Of a DNA stretch of 34,337 bases, positions 24,326 through 32,371 are shown in pieces (within the stretch, counting starts at the first letter, position 1; each line of letters starts with the position of its first letter). The position numbers and the translations under genes are program-made. The stretch is from Arthrobacter sp. (GTDB lineage: Bacteria > Actinomycetota > Actinomycetes > Actinomycetales > Micrococcaceae): positions 1 through 34,337 of the forward strand of contig JASLBS010000228.1 in assembly GCA_030146405.1 (NCBI GenBank), read 5' to 3'. Below the pieces are notes generated by a model. The model saw nothing but the letters and a program-made list of their open reading frames with translations, did not search any database and was not told where the DNA came from.

Positions 24326-25384
24326 GTGACAACGCATACCGACGCCCAGGTGGAGATCCCCACCGCCGATGTCTCAGGCAGTGAACCGAAGATCCACGAT
24401 GTGATCATCGTAGGATCCGGTCCGTCCGGTTACACGGCCGCCGTCTACACCGCACGTGCCAACCTCAAGCCCGTCATGCTGGCCAGCTCGGTCAAGGCCG
24501 GCGGTGAACTGATGAACACCACGGACGTCGAAAACTACCCGGGTTTCCCGGAGGGCGTCATGGGGCCGGACCTCATGGAGCAGTTCGAGAAGCAGGCCCG
24601 TAGGTTCGGCACGGAGATCCTGTTCGAGGACGTCGTCTCCGCGGAACTCAGCGGTGACATCAAGAAGCTGACGATCGGTACGGGCGAGGAGTACCTCGCC
24701 CGGGCGGTCATCATCTCCACCGGTTCGGAGTACCGCGAGATCGGCCTCCATGACGAGAAGCGTCTTTCCGGTAGGGGCGTGAGCTGGTGCGCCACCTGTG
24801 ATGGCTTCTTCTTCCGCGACCAGGACATCGCGGTGGTGGGTGGCGGCGACTCTGCCATGGAGGAGGCACTCTTCCTGACCAAGTTCGCCCGTTCCGTCAC
24901 CGTCATCCACCGGAGGGATTCCCTTCGCGCCTCCAAGATCATGCAGGACCGCGCCTTCGCTCACGAGAAGATCCGCTTCCTCTGGAACTCGGAGGTGGTG
25001 GGCATCCACGGTAAGGACAAGGTCACCGGGGTGAAAGTCGCGGACACCCGGGACGGAACGACCACCGATCTCGAGATCACCGGTCTTTTCGTTGCCATAG
25101 GCAACGACCCACGGATCGATCTCGTGAAGGACCAGCTCGAACTGACCACCGAGGGAACCATTGCGGTCCAGGGTCGTACGTCGAAGACCTCGATTGCCGG
25201 CGTCTTCGCGGCGGGTGACGTGATCGATCCCACGTATCGCCAGGCCATCACCGCCTCAGGCAGTGGATGTGTCGCAGCCCTCGACGTGGAGCACTACCTG
25301 GCGGACAACGTCAGCCCTGAGAACACGGCCGCACGGGTGCCGACTCCTCCCGCCGAGGCCGTGTCCGAAACAGCTTCCCTCTAA
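24326..25384 (+). CDS. trxB: Thioredoxin-disulfide reductase
   Basis: A 352-residue FAD enzyme that passes electrons from NADPH to thioredoxin. The FAD motif is VGSGPSGYTAAVYTARA (GxGxxG at 30-35), the redox-active CATC is at 155-158 (WCATCDGFFF), and the NADPH motif is VVGGGDSAMEEALFL (about 171-184). The C-terminal GVFAAGDVIDPTYRQAITA is intact. N- and C-terminal tails of about 22 and 30 residues are Thr/Pro/Ala-rich. The GTG at 24326 has only a weak ribosome site, but the predicted promoter position fits it. It is followed by trxA after 23 bp, forming the standard trxBA operon. Confidence 0.97.
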   Translation: MTTHTDAQVEIPTADVSGSEPKIHDVIIVGSGPSGYTAAVYTARANLKPVMLASSVKAGGELMNTTDVENYPGFPEGVMGPDLMEQFEKQARRFGTEILFEDVVSAELSGDIKKLTIGTGEEYLARAVIISTGSEYREIGLHDEKRLSGRGVSWCATCDGFFFRDQDIAVVGGGDSAMEEALFLTKFARSVTVIHRRDSLRASKIMQDRAFAHEKIRFLWNSEVVGIHGKDKVTGVKVADTRDGTTTDLEITGLFVAIGNDPRIDLVKDQLELTTEGTIAVQGRTSKTSIAGVFAAGDVIDPTYRQAITASGSGCVAALDVEHYLADNVSPENTAARVPTPPAEAVSETASL

Positions 25385-25407
25385 CCGCCAACCTCAAGGA
25401 GCATGAT

Positions 25408-25734
25408 ATGAGCAACGCAAAAGATGTGACAGACGCGTCCTTCGACGCGGACGTCCTTCAGGCAAGCAAGCCGGTCATTGTCGACTTCTGGGCAGAATGG
25501 TGCGGCCCCTGCCGTATGCTCTCCCCGATCCTCGACGACATCGCAGCCGAGCACGCCGAGAAGATCGACGTCGTCAAGGTCAACGTCGATGACAACCCCG
25601 CGATCGCGGCCAAGTACGGCATCACCTCGATCCCGGCCGTCTACGTCTTCAATGGCGGCGAAGTGGCTGCAACATCGATCGGCGCCAAGCCCAAGCAGGT
25701 CCTCGAGCAGGAGTTCGCAGCCTTCATCAACTGA
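25408..25734 (+). CDS. trxA: Thioredoxin
   Basis: A 108-residue cytosolic thiol-disulfide reductant. The active site is WAEWCGPCRMLSP (Cys32, Cys35), the buried aspartate lies in VIVDFW, and the cis-proline is Pro76 in TSIPAVYVF. It ends with a normal thioredoxin C-terminus. The ATG at 25408 has CAAGGAG at good spacing. It is the second gene of trxBA and is followed 16 nt later by a 17-bp terminator hairpin. In M. tuberculosis the next gene would be cwlM; here a gene-free parS region follows. Confidence 0.98.
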   Translation: MSNAKDVTDASFDADVLQASKPVIVDFWAEWCGPCRMLSPILDDIAAEHAEKIDVVKVNVDDNPAIAAKYGITSIPAVYVFNGGEVAATSIGAKPKQVLEQEFAAFIN

Positions 25735-25750
25735 CGACTGCTTGTTAGGG

Positions 25751-25787
25751 AGGAGGGGCCCATCAGATGTTCTGATGGGCCCCTCCT
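25751..25787 (+). terminator. Strong terminator of trxBA
   Basis: AGGAGGGGCCCATCAGA (25751-25767) pairs perfectly with its 17-nt complement at 25771-25787 around a TGT loop, followed by TGTG. It starts 17 nt after the trxA stop. Confidence 0.85.
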
Positions 25788-25810
25788 TGTGTGATGGGCC
25801 CCTCCTTGTG
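25773..25810. repeat. Tandem 19-bp direct repeat duplicating the terminator arm
   Basis: TGATGGGCCCCTCCTTGTG occurs twice without a gap (25773-25791 and 25792-25810), and TGA begins a third copy. The unit contains most of the right arm of the trxA terminator, so the left arm could pair with either copy. Confidence 0.85.
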
Positions 25811-25989
25811 TGACACTCCAGGCCGTGACCGACGGACGAACGTCTCCCGCAGTCGGCGGGCTGTCTTTGGACGTCGTCGGGGTGCTGGTCCTGCAAGCGT
25901 GAATGTCACCACGTCGCCGTAAAGCTACACATCGATGTACCGACAGCCCGAGCAAAGCCGACAACTCACGACGCGTGGCGCTTGGTGTA

Positions 25990-26003
25990 GTTTCACGTGA
26001 AAC
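25990..26003. promoter_or_regulatory. parS: parS site 1 (ParB-binding palindrome)
   Basis: GTTTCACGTGAAAC, the exact palindromic core of the conserved bacterial parS. Confidence 0.93.
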
Positions 26004-26522
26004 CCCGAACATCGGCCACCCCACATCTGCCGGCGAAAGGAGCGTTGTCCGGCCTTGAACACCGTTAAAACATGTGCTGTGGCGCCCGCTCGAGCAACAG
26101 GGCCCCGCATACGTCGCGTCGGTGTTGGAATTCACTGACCACCGCGCCTTCCCTGGAACCTTCCTCGTGGGACGTCACTCGACGGGCCGGATGATGCGGT
26201 GAACCCGCGACCAGTTCGCTTCCGGCCGCCGCCTTATTGTGGGATGGCTTCACATCATATCGTCGCTCCCGATCAACCCTGGCCCAGCGTAAGGTCCAAG
26301 CGTCAGAAGCCGGCGTCTACATCCGCACGCGAAGCTCAGTCTTTCGAGCTCGTCGCGCATCGCTGCCCCTGATCCTCCGACTCAGGCTCACACCTCAGAC
26401 CCCCGACGTCATCTCACCGCTAGCGGACGAGGCGTCGATACACTCGTTGACGAAATGTCTTTACGAATCGACCTCAGAGCACGATGCTCCGCGCGCCCCG
26501 GTAAGCCCCGTCCCGCCGGTTG

Positions 26523-26536
26523 GTTCCACGTGAAAC
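26523..26536. promoter_or_regulatory. parS: parS site 2
   Basis: GTTCCACGTGAAAC, matching the consensus GTTNCACGTGAAAC with C at the free position. Confidence 0.9.
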
Positions 26537-26640
26537 GCTGCAAATTTACGATGATCATGCGTAGCTACATTGAGGACGTCGTAGGGTTGAGTACCAGATC
26601 GCTGGCGTGGACGTAGGTGCCGATCCGAACACCTGAGCCT

Positions 26641-26654
26641 GTTTCACGTGAAAC
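26641..26654. promoter_or_regulatory. parS: parS site 3
   Basis: GTTTCACGTGAAAC with a T before it (TGTTTCACGTGAAACG), 118 bp from site 2. Confidence 0.93.
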
Positions 26655-27279
26655 GACACGTATCCGACCTGCTGCTGCCGTCCAGAGCATCGTGATGAGC
26701 GCGGTCAAAAAGGTGTGGACGATCCATAAGGGCCACATCTGTCGTCGGTCATCAGCGGCTGCTTCAACGATGCACGGTTTACGCTCAATCGGAGGTGCTC
26801 GCGCCGGTCAACTACTCCATGAGCGTCTGGTAAACACTGCAGCGGATCCCTGTGCATTCCAACTCGAGCAGCACGACATCTGATTTCCCGACGTATTGGC
26901 TCTTGCGGTTACCGAGCAAGCCATTGGATCCGCACAAAGCTCACTGGGGCCCATAGTGAAGGGGGAATTTCCTCTGCCAGAGTGAATCTTGGAACCGCCC
27001 AGGTGCAAATGAAACTCTTGTCGCCTTGTGCCGCACCATGACCAACGTTCAGCAGGGCAGAGTTCGACGAATCCTCAGCTGTTCACCGTCGCCGACTGAA
27101 TCAGGCGGAACGAGCACGGCTTCTCGATCAGGGGCGCTGAGGTACCGCCTGGCGGCAGCGGACTCGAAGAGGACGCTCCCTGATCCTCCTAGGGTAGGCC
27201 GATCGCCACAGCGTGTCCTCCAGAAGTGCGCGTAAAGCGGTGAGCGCGGCCGAGTTCTTGGGAGAGACTGTCACCGGTC

Positions 27280-27293
27280 GTTTCACGTGAAAC
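27280..27293. promoter_or_regulatory. parS: parS site 4
   Basis: GTTTCACGTGAAAC followed by A (CGTTTCACGTGAAACA). Confidence 0.93.
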
Positions 27294-27578
27294 AGACGTC
27301 CCTACTATCGCTCAGCATAGGACCGAAAGATAGCGGCCCCTGGTCAAGCGGGACCACCCCGCGCGTTTGCACGTTTCGAAGCCGGGGATGAGGCCTAGCC
27401 ACCCGGCGATAGAGTAATCAGCAGACCCCGAAAAAGAACCCAGAGATCTGCGTTCAGCGAGTCCGTACCGCGCAATGTGCTCGTCCGAAATGTCGAAATG
27501 CTCGATCGCTGGCCTGTACGGCTTCAACGCGGGGCGCAGCGCGAAGTCCACAACTCTCGGATCGACGTAACCCGCGGT

Positions 27579-27592
27579 GTTTCACGTGAAAC
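27579..27592. promoter_or_regulatory. parS: parS site 5
   Basis: GTTTCACGTGAAAC preceded by T (TGTTTCACGTGAAACT). Confidence 0.93.
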
Positions 27593-28128
27593 TGAAGGAA
27601 GAACGACCCCAAACGCCCGATGCCGCTCAACGAACCGTAAAGGCCGTGATAGATATCATTGCACCGAGCCTCTCATCTCGCTCAGCCTCGCCGACCATCG
27701 ATGCTCCTACAACGTCGGTGGGGCACCATCAGCGCGAGTGTCATTATTGCGGAACCACCAGATCGACTGCGGAACGGCGTGATGCTTCGTCGCCCAGAAA
27801 TGGGAAATTGCCTAGATCGTGCCCGTAGGCAAACGGAAAGCAGTCCGCCCCATTCAACTGCCCTTCAGTCCCGCAGTTCGGCAGGTCGTGTCATGCTGTA
27901 CACGCTTGTCGTGCCGAGATGTGAAGGCCTAGAAGGTGGCAGCCTGTTAACTCCTGGCGAGTAGATAATTAACTGCTACTGGATCCCCGATGCGTCGGAT
28001 CGATGTCGATCGAGCCCCCGTAGTACTCAGGTAAACACCACGCATGGACGCCAGATAGGATCTTCGACCGGTCTGTCTCCCCGGGCCGGAATCCGATCCA
28101 GATGTTCCGCTGGTAGAAATCCCGTCGC

Positions 28129-28142
28129 GTTTCACGCAAAAC
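28129..28142. promoter_or_regulatory. Degenerate parS-like site
   Basis: GTTTCACGCAAAAC keeps the left half of parS but has two changes in the right half (GTG to GCA). It may be a weak or decayed ParB site. Confidence 0.45.
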
Positions 28143-28505
28143 AGTAGAAGCGATCAGTCAAAAACCCGCGTCCACTCGCGGAACGAGACTATACGACGGG
28201 AAGACGGCGTCACTCAGCGATAGGTGGATCAGCACCGACCTCTCGCGTCTGCACCGCAAGCCCCAAAACCAACGCCTATCCTCGCGCGGAGGAGTGTCTT
28301 GGATACTTCAGATAAGGGCCATGACCCGTCCCTCGCCCGAGCTCGAGTTGCGGGCGACGGGGCTCAGAATTGAGTGTGGACCAATAGTGCACACAGACAA
28401 GCCGGTGACCTCAGCCCGACCCACCACTCCTGTATCGCCAGACGACGCGCCACTCTGCCATCTCACGGTCTTCGGATGAATGGTGCCGCCGTCCGGACAA
28501 CAAGA

Positions 28506-28537
28506 GAGGGGATCGTTTCACGTGAAACGATCCCCTC
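28506..28537 (-). terminator. 32-bp perfect palindrome: probable parB terminator built around parS
   Basis: GAGGGGATC and GATCCCCTC flank the central parS, making 16 + 16 complementary bases with no mismatch. It starts 18 nt after the parB stop. In RNA it would form a long GC-based stem, though a hairpin loop must open several central pairs. It lacks a long T-run on the leftward strand. Confidence 0.65.
28515..28528. promoter_or_regulatory. parS: parS site 6, nearest parB
   Basis: GTTTCACGTGAAAC at the centre of a longer perfect palindrome (28506-28537), 27 bp downstream of the parB stop codon. Confidence 0.93.
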
Positions 28538-28554
28538 AAATTCTCCGACAACGT

Positions 28555-29883
28555 TTACTTCTCGTTCTTGGGCGTCAGCTCTCCCACGATGCGGTTGAGG
28601 TCATCGACGCTCGCGAACTCGATGCTGACCCGTCCCTTTTTTGCCCCCAGGGTGATCTTCACGTTGGTGTCCAAGCGATCGGACAGAGACGTCGCCAGGT
28701 AATCCAACCGTTCGTGGCGAGCACTATCACGAGAGGCAGTCGACTTCGACGCTCTCCTCAAACCCCCACTCAACGCGACGATCTCCTCCGTCGACCGTAC
28801 CGATAATCCCTCAGCCACGATCCTCTGAGCTAGCTTCTCCATCTCCGATGCCTCGCCCAAACCCAGAAGAGCGCGGGCGTGACCTGCTGAGAGCACTCCC
28901 GCTGCGACCCGACGCTGTACCAACGGAGGGAGCTTCATCAAACGAAGTGTGTTGGATATCTGCGGTCGTGACCTGCCGAGCCGTCCCGCCAGCTCATCAT
29001 GCGAACAACCGAAATCGTCGAGCAACTGCTGGTAGGCCGCCGCTTCTTCGAGTGGGTTGAGGGCACTTCGGTGCAGATTCTCGAGAAGGGCGTCCCGTAA
29101 CAGGTCGTCGTCCAGCGTGGACCGAATGATTGCGGGAATGCGCTCCAGGCCGGCTTCCCGGGAAGCTCGCCACCGCCGCTCTCCCATGACCAGCTCGTAG
29201 GATTCCTTCCCGCCTTCCTGGGACGGACGCACCACCACCGGTTGGAGCACACCGATCTCACGGATCGAGTGAACAAGCTCGGCCAACTCGTCCTCATTGA
29301 ACTCGGCCCGCGGTTGCCTGCGGTTCGCGTGGATGCTATCCAGATCCAGCTCGGCGAACTCGGCACCGGGCACCGCCACCAGCCCGGTCTCGTTGTCCTC
29401 GGGCGTCACCTGCGCCGCAGCACTGGGATCGAGTGCCTCGTCCATCCGCGTGGTGTTCGACCGCTCACGCGTTCCCGAAGCGCGTGTACCTGCCGACGAC
29501 CCACTGGTACCTGATTGCTGCTCTTGCTGCGAAGACTCTGTGTCGTCGACGACGTCGGTGTCGTCCTTGGCGATCTTCCCTGAGGCGGCCCTCCCCGGCT
29601 TCGACGACGGCGACTTGGCAGCCCTTTTCGTTTGTGCGTCGAGCACATTCCGGTTGATCCCACTACGGAGTGCTGACGAATACGATCGAGGGGAGTCGAT
29701 CACGTCCTCCTCCGTCACCCGCTCGAAGAACAGGTCGACGGGCCTCCCGCCCTTCCGGGATCCTTCGTCGGCGACGGGCTGTTCGACACTCCGCGTGGTC
29801 TCGGGAATCACCGCTTCCTCCGCCGGCGCACTGGGGATGAGCGCGCCCAGACCCCGACCCAAACCTCGCCGTTTCTCCGCCAT
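28555..29883 (-). CDS. parB: Chromosome-partitioning protein ParB
   Basis: A 442-residue CTP-dependent DNA clamp that loads at parS and spreads to form the partition complex. The N-terminus has the ParA-stimulating motif KRRGLGRGLGALIP (4-17). An unusually long Ser/Thr/Ala-rich linker (about 20-170) follows. The N-domain contains the CTP-binding GERRWRA (234-240) and LLENLHRSALNPLEEA (266-281). The helix-turn-helix that reads parS is at about 296-318 (DELAGRLGRSRPQISNTLRL). A C-terminal dimerisation domain (LDTNVKITLGAKKGRVSIEF) completes the protein. The ATG at 29883 has GGAAGGAAC upstream; the in-frame ATG at 29940 would add residues not typical of the family. Downstream of parA by 78 bp, and directly upstream of the parS region. 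Confidence 0.96.
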   Translation of the reverse strand: MAEKRRGLGRGLGALIPSAPAEEAVIPETTRSVEQPVADEGSRKGGRPVDLFFERVTEEDVIDSPRSYSSALRSGINRNVLDAQTKRAAKSPSSKPGRAASGKIAKDDTDVVDDTESSQQEQQSGTSGSSAGTRASGTRERSNTTRMDEALDPSAAAQVTPEDNETGLVAVPGAEFAELDLDSIHANRRQPRAEFNEDELAELVHSIREIGVLQPVVVRPSQEGGKESYELVMGERRWRASREAGLERIPAIIRSTLDDDLLRDALLENLHRSALNPLEEAAAYQQLLDDFGCSHDELAGRLGRSRPQISNTLRLMKLPPLVQRRVAAGVLSAGHARALLGLGEASEMEKLAQRIVAEGLSVRSTEEIVALSGGLRRASKSTASRDSARHERLDYLATSLSDRLDTNVKITLGAKKGRVSIEFASVDDLNRIVGELTPKNEK

Positions 29884-29961
29884 CTTCTGTTCCTTCCACG
29901 GGGTGAAGTGATGCTCCACCGGTAAATTCGCACCGCACACGCGGATCGAGGGCTCTTCGGC

Positions 29962-31044
29962 TCAGGGACGGGACACGATCTCCGCAGCTGCTTCCTGGTA
30001 GGAGAGTGCGCCGCTGGAGGAGGGATCGTAGGTCATCACGGTCTGCTGATAGCTCGGCGCTTCGGAGATCCTCACCGACCGCGGGACCACCGCCTTGAGA
30101 ACCTGCTCGGGAAAATGTTCGCGCACTTCCGCAGCAACCTGAGCTGCCAGGTTGGTCCGGCCGTCATACATGGTGAGGAGGATCGTCGACACCGTCAGAT
30201 CGGCGTTCAGGTGCTTCTGAATCATCTCGATGTTCTTCAACAACTGGCTCAAGCCCTCGAGCGCGTAGTACTCGCACTGGATGGGAATCAGCACTTCCTT
30301 CGCTGCAACGAAAGCGTTGACCGTCAGCAGCCCGAGACTCGGAGGACAATCGATGAAGACGAAATCCAGTCTGGGTTCACCCTTCTTCTCCCGCTCGAGC
30401 CCGTAGACCTCGATAGCACGACGGAGCCGCTGCTCACGGGCCACCAGGGACACCAGTTCGATCTCCGCTCCCGCAAGATGAATGGTGGCAGGAGCACAGA
30501 TGAGGTTGGGTATATCGGGGCAGGGCGCCACGACATCCGCCAACGGCACGTCGTCGATCAGCACGTCGTAGATCGAGTCCACTTCCGCGTGGTGGTCGAT
30601 GTTCAGCGCCGTCGATGCGTTCCCCTGCGGGTCGATGTCGATCACGAGCACCTGCAGTCCCGCCTTCGCCAGCGCTGCCGCGATGTTGACCGTGGTGGTG
30701 GTCTTACCGACGCCACCCTTCTGGTTACTGATGGTCATGATGCGGGTGTTCTTCGGCTTAGGCAATGACTTGCCCAGGAGCTTCTCACGTCTCCTTGCCT
30801 CGATCGCCAGTTCCCGCCCGAGGGGTGAGGACTCGTCCATCGCTTCGAGGACACTCTTCGACTTGGTGCTGTTCTTCCTCGCACTCTGTGTCCCCGCCAC
30901 ACTGGTGACGGTCTCGGTGGGCCCTTCGAGGGCATCGGTCGTGTCCACCGACGACACGGTGACCGCCAGAGCCGTGTCCTTTCCCCCCGAAGCAGGGCTG
31001 AGAACGGGTCGGTGGTCTTGGGGAAGGGCGTCCTTGACGGTCAC
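29962..31044 (-). CDS. parA: Chromosome-partitioning ATPase ParA
   Basis: A 360-residue deviant-Walker ATPase that, with ParB and parS, moves the newly copied origin to the cell pole. After a poorly conserved N-terminal extension of about 98 residues come TISNQKGGVGKTTTTVNIAA (P-loop with signature lysine, 104-123), VIDIDPQGNAST (Asp136, Asp138), FVFIDCPPSLGLLTVNA and IPIQCEYYALEGLSQLL. Extensions of this kind also occur in mycobacterial ParA. The GTG at 31044 has a weak ribosome site; starts nearer residue 69 (MDESSPLG) are possible. It lies 96 bp after rsmG, and the gap contains a TATAAC hexamer that could be its own promoter. Confidence 0.95.
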   Translation of the reverse strand: MTVKDALPQDHRPVLSPASGGKDTALAVTVSSVDTTDALEGPTETVTSVAGTQSARKNSTKSKSVLEAMDESSPLGRELAIEARRREKLLGKSLPKPKNTRIMTISNQKGGVGKTTTTVNIAAALAKAGLQVLVIDIDPQGNASTALNIDHHAEVDSIYDVLIDDVPLADVVAPCPDIPNLICAPATIHLAGAEIELVSLVAREQRLRRAIEVYGLEREKKGEPRLDFVFIDCPPSLGLLTVNAFVAAKEVLIPIQCEYYALEGLSQLLKNIEMIQKHLNADLTVSTILLTMYDGRTNLAAQVAAEVREHFPEQVLKAVVPRSVRISEAPSYQQTVMTYDPSSSGALSYQEAAAEIVSRP

Positions 31045-31075
31045 TCAGTAACTCACTCTCACATGCCAGACGTCG

Positions 31076-31084
31076 TTATACACA
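31076..31084 (+). promoter_or_regulatory. DnaA-box-like 9-mer in the rsmG-parA gap
   Basis: TTATACACA fits the general consensus TTATNCACA exactly, although actinobacterial boxes are usually TTGTCCACA. On the leftward strand the same bases hold TATAAC, a possible -10 element for parA. A single box is weak evidence. Confidence 0.3.
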
Positions 31085-31140
31085 AGGGTAGCCCCCAGGG
31101 ACCAGGGACAAGCTACGGGCAGACATCGGCGCCTGGTCGA

Positions 31141-31812
31141 TCAGGATGTGCGGCGTCGGATCCGGACCACAGTAGTCGATTCATCCAGGAGATCGTCGCC
31201 GATCGAGAGAATCTCCGGAGTATCGCCGCCGAGCTTCCGAATGACCTTTCGAGCCTTCTCGATCTCCTCACCCACACTACGTCCCTTGATGGCGAGAACC
31301 TCGCCGTCCGGCGTCGTCAGTGGGATGGTCCATCCCGCCAAGGTGGACAGGGCAGATACTGCGCGCGCCGTCACGTAGTGGCCGGAGAGCTCACCGACCA
31401 CCTGTTCGGCCCGGGCGCGATGAACAGTGGTATTGGTCAGACCGAGGTCGGACACCACTTCGTTCAGCCAGGTGACGCGTCGCTCCAGCGGTTCCACGAG
31501 GTGTAGCTCGAGGTCGGGTCGTGCAATCGCGATGGCAAGCCCGGGGAGTCCTGCCCCGCTGCCCACGTCGATCACCGAGCGGTCGTTCTCCATCAATCGC
31601 GCGACTACCGCGCAGTTGAGCACATGGCGTCCCCATAAGCGGGGTATCTCTCGCGGTCCGAGCAGTCCTCGCTCGATCCCGGACGTCGCCAGGTGTGCTA
31701 CGAAACCACGGGCTTCGTCCAGGCGATCCCCGAAGAGCGCAGTCGCAGCGGCCTGCTCACCCGCAGTGGGTTCCGGAGGAGCAGCTGGTTCCTCATGGTG
31801 CTGATCAGTCAT
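31141..31812 (-). CDS. rsmG: 16S rRNA (guanine-527-N7)-methyltransferase RsmG (GidB)
   Basis: A 223-residue SAM-dependent methyltransferase that modifies G527 of 16S rRNA; loss gives low-level streptomycin resistance in other bacteria. The SAM-binding motif is VIDVGSGAGLPGLAIAI (80-96), preceded by LWGRHVLNCAVVA and followed by LELHLVEPLERRVTWLNEV and VTARAVSALSTLAGW. The ATG at 31812 overlaps the end of jag by 8 bp, consistent with translational coupling; its own ribosome site is weak. The position between jag and parA is the actinobacterial norm. Confidence 0.96.
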   Translation of the reverse strand: MTDQHHEEPAAPPEPTAGEQAAATALFGDRLDEARGFVAHLATSGIERGLLGPREIPRLWGRHVLNCAVVARLMENDRSVIDVGSGAGLPGLAIAIARPDLELHLVEPLERRVTWLNEVVSDLGLTNTTVHRARAEQVVGELSGHYVTARAVSALSTLAGWTIPLTTPDGEVLAIKGRSVGEEIEKARKVIRKLGGDTPEILSIGDDLLDESTTVVRIRRRTS

Positions 31813-32371
31813 TGCTCGGAGAGACGACGATGTGGCGTCCCTGACCCTCGCCCTCGGACTCGCTCACGAAGCCGAGATCGGCGACGACATCGTGCACGAT
31901 CTTCCGTTCGTAGGCCGACATCGGAGCCAGGGCCACGTCGTCGCCGCTTTCCTTCACCTTGTCGACAGCGTCCTGGGCGATCTTCCCCAGTTCACGCCCG
32001 CGTCGATCACGATAGCCGTCGACATCGAGAACGAGTCGGGACCGCACATCGGTGGAGGTGAGGACGCTGAGCCGCGTGAGCTCCTGGAGCGCTTCCAGTA
32101 CCTCGCCGTCGGCACCGACCAATGAACTGAGACCGGAGTCCGACGTGTCCTCCGTGACGATCGAGATGTAGGTCCGTCCGCTACGCACCTCGATGTCGAT
32201 GTCGCCGTCGATATCGGCGATGTCCAGCAGCTCCTCGAGATAATCGGCAGCTACGTCACCCTCCTCATCGAGCCTGGACGCCTTCGACCCACCCGTTTCT
32301 GTGTCCTCAGTGACGTCGTCGGTGCTATCGGTGCTGGAGTCCGGAATCTGCTCTTCGTTCTCTTGAGTCAT
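31805..32371 (-). CDS. jag: R3H/KH domain RNA-binding protein Jag (KhpB/SpoIIIJ-associated)
   Basis: A 188-residue predicted RNA-binding protein. The first about 40 residues are acidic and disordered (Glu/Asp/Ser/Thr). A KH-like domain follows (VSLVGADGEVLEALQELTRL type, here SSLVGADGEVLEALQ). The C-terminal R3H domain contains APMSAYERKIVHDVVADL with the Arg-x3-His signature (RKIVH). The first helix domain typical of the full Jag_N module is missing, as usual in actinobacteria. The ATG at 32371 overlaps the yidC stop in an ATGA, and the 3' end overlaps rsmG by 8 bp. Confidence 0.93.
   Translation of the reverse strand: MTQENEEQIPDSSTDSTDDVTEDTETGGSKASRLDEEGDVAADYLEELLDIADIDGDIDIEVRSGRTYISIVTEDTSDSGLSSLVGADGEVLEALQELTRLSVLTSTDVRSRLVLDVDGYRDRRGRELGKIAQDAVDKVKESGDDVALAPMSAYERKIVHDVVADLGFVSESEGEGQGRHIVVSPSND

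Larger units (their letters stand above)
25811..28554. other. Gene-free parS region between trxA and parB
   Basis: About 2.7 kb with no convincing gene on either strand. The open frames are short (under about 110 codons, apart from a 164-codon frame antisense to the trxA end), lack good ribosome sites and have none of the strong G/C third-position bias of the flanking genes. The base composition is visibly less GC-rich. I see no amidase (CwlM) remnant, tRNA or transposase. What stands out is a set of ParB-binding palindromes listed separately: six strong sites and one degenerate site, spaced roughly 120 to 640 bp apart. The region is best read as the centromere-like segment of the chromosome-partition system, next to parB. 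Confidence 0.75.

Noticed and set aside
26237..26533. Open frames of 60 to about 110 codons in the trxA-parB gap, for example here and at 27477-27828
   Set aside because: No ribosome sites, no third-position GC bias and no recognisable domains; several run through parS palindromes.
25811..28554. The gap as the replication origin
   Set aside because: No cluster of DnaA boxes or AT-rich unwinding segment is visible; only near matches such as TGTGGACGA (about 26715) and TGTGGACCA (about 28376). oriC is expected near dnaA, beyond rpmH.
25811..28554. A decayed cwlM amidase gene in the gap
   Set aside because: I looked for amidase-like histidine and glutamate motifs in the translated fragments and found none, so the gap cannot be called a pseudogene on this evidence.
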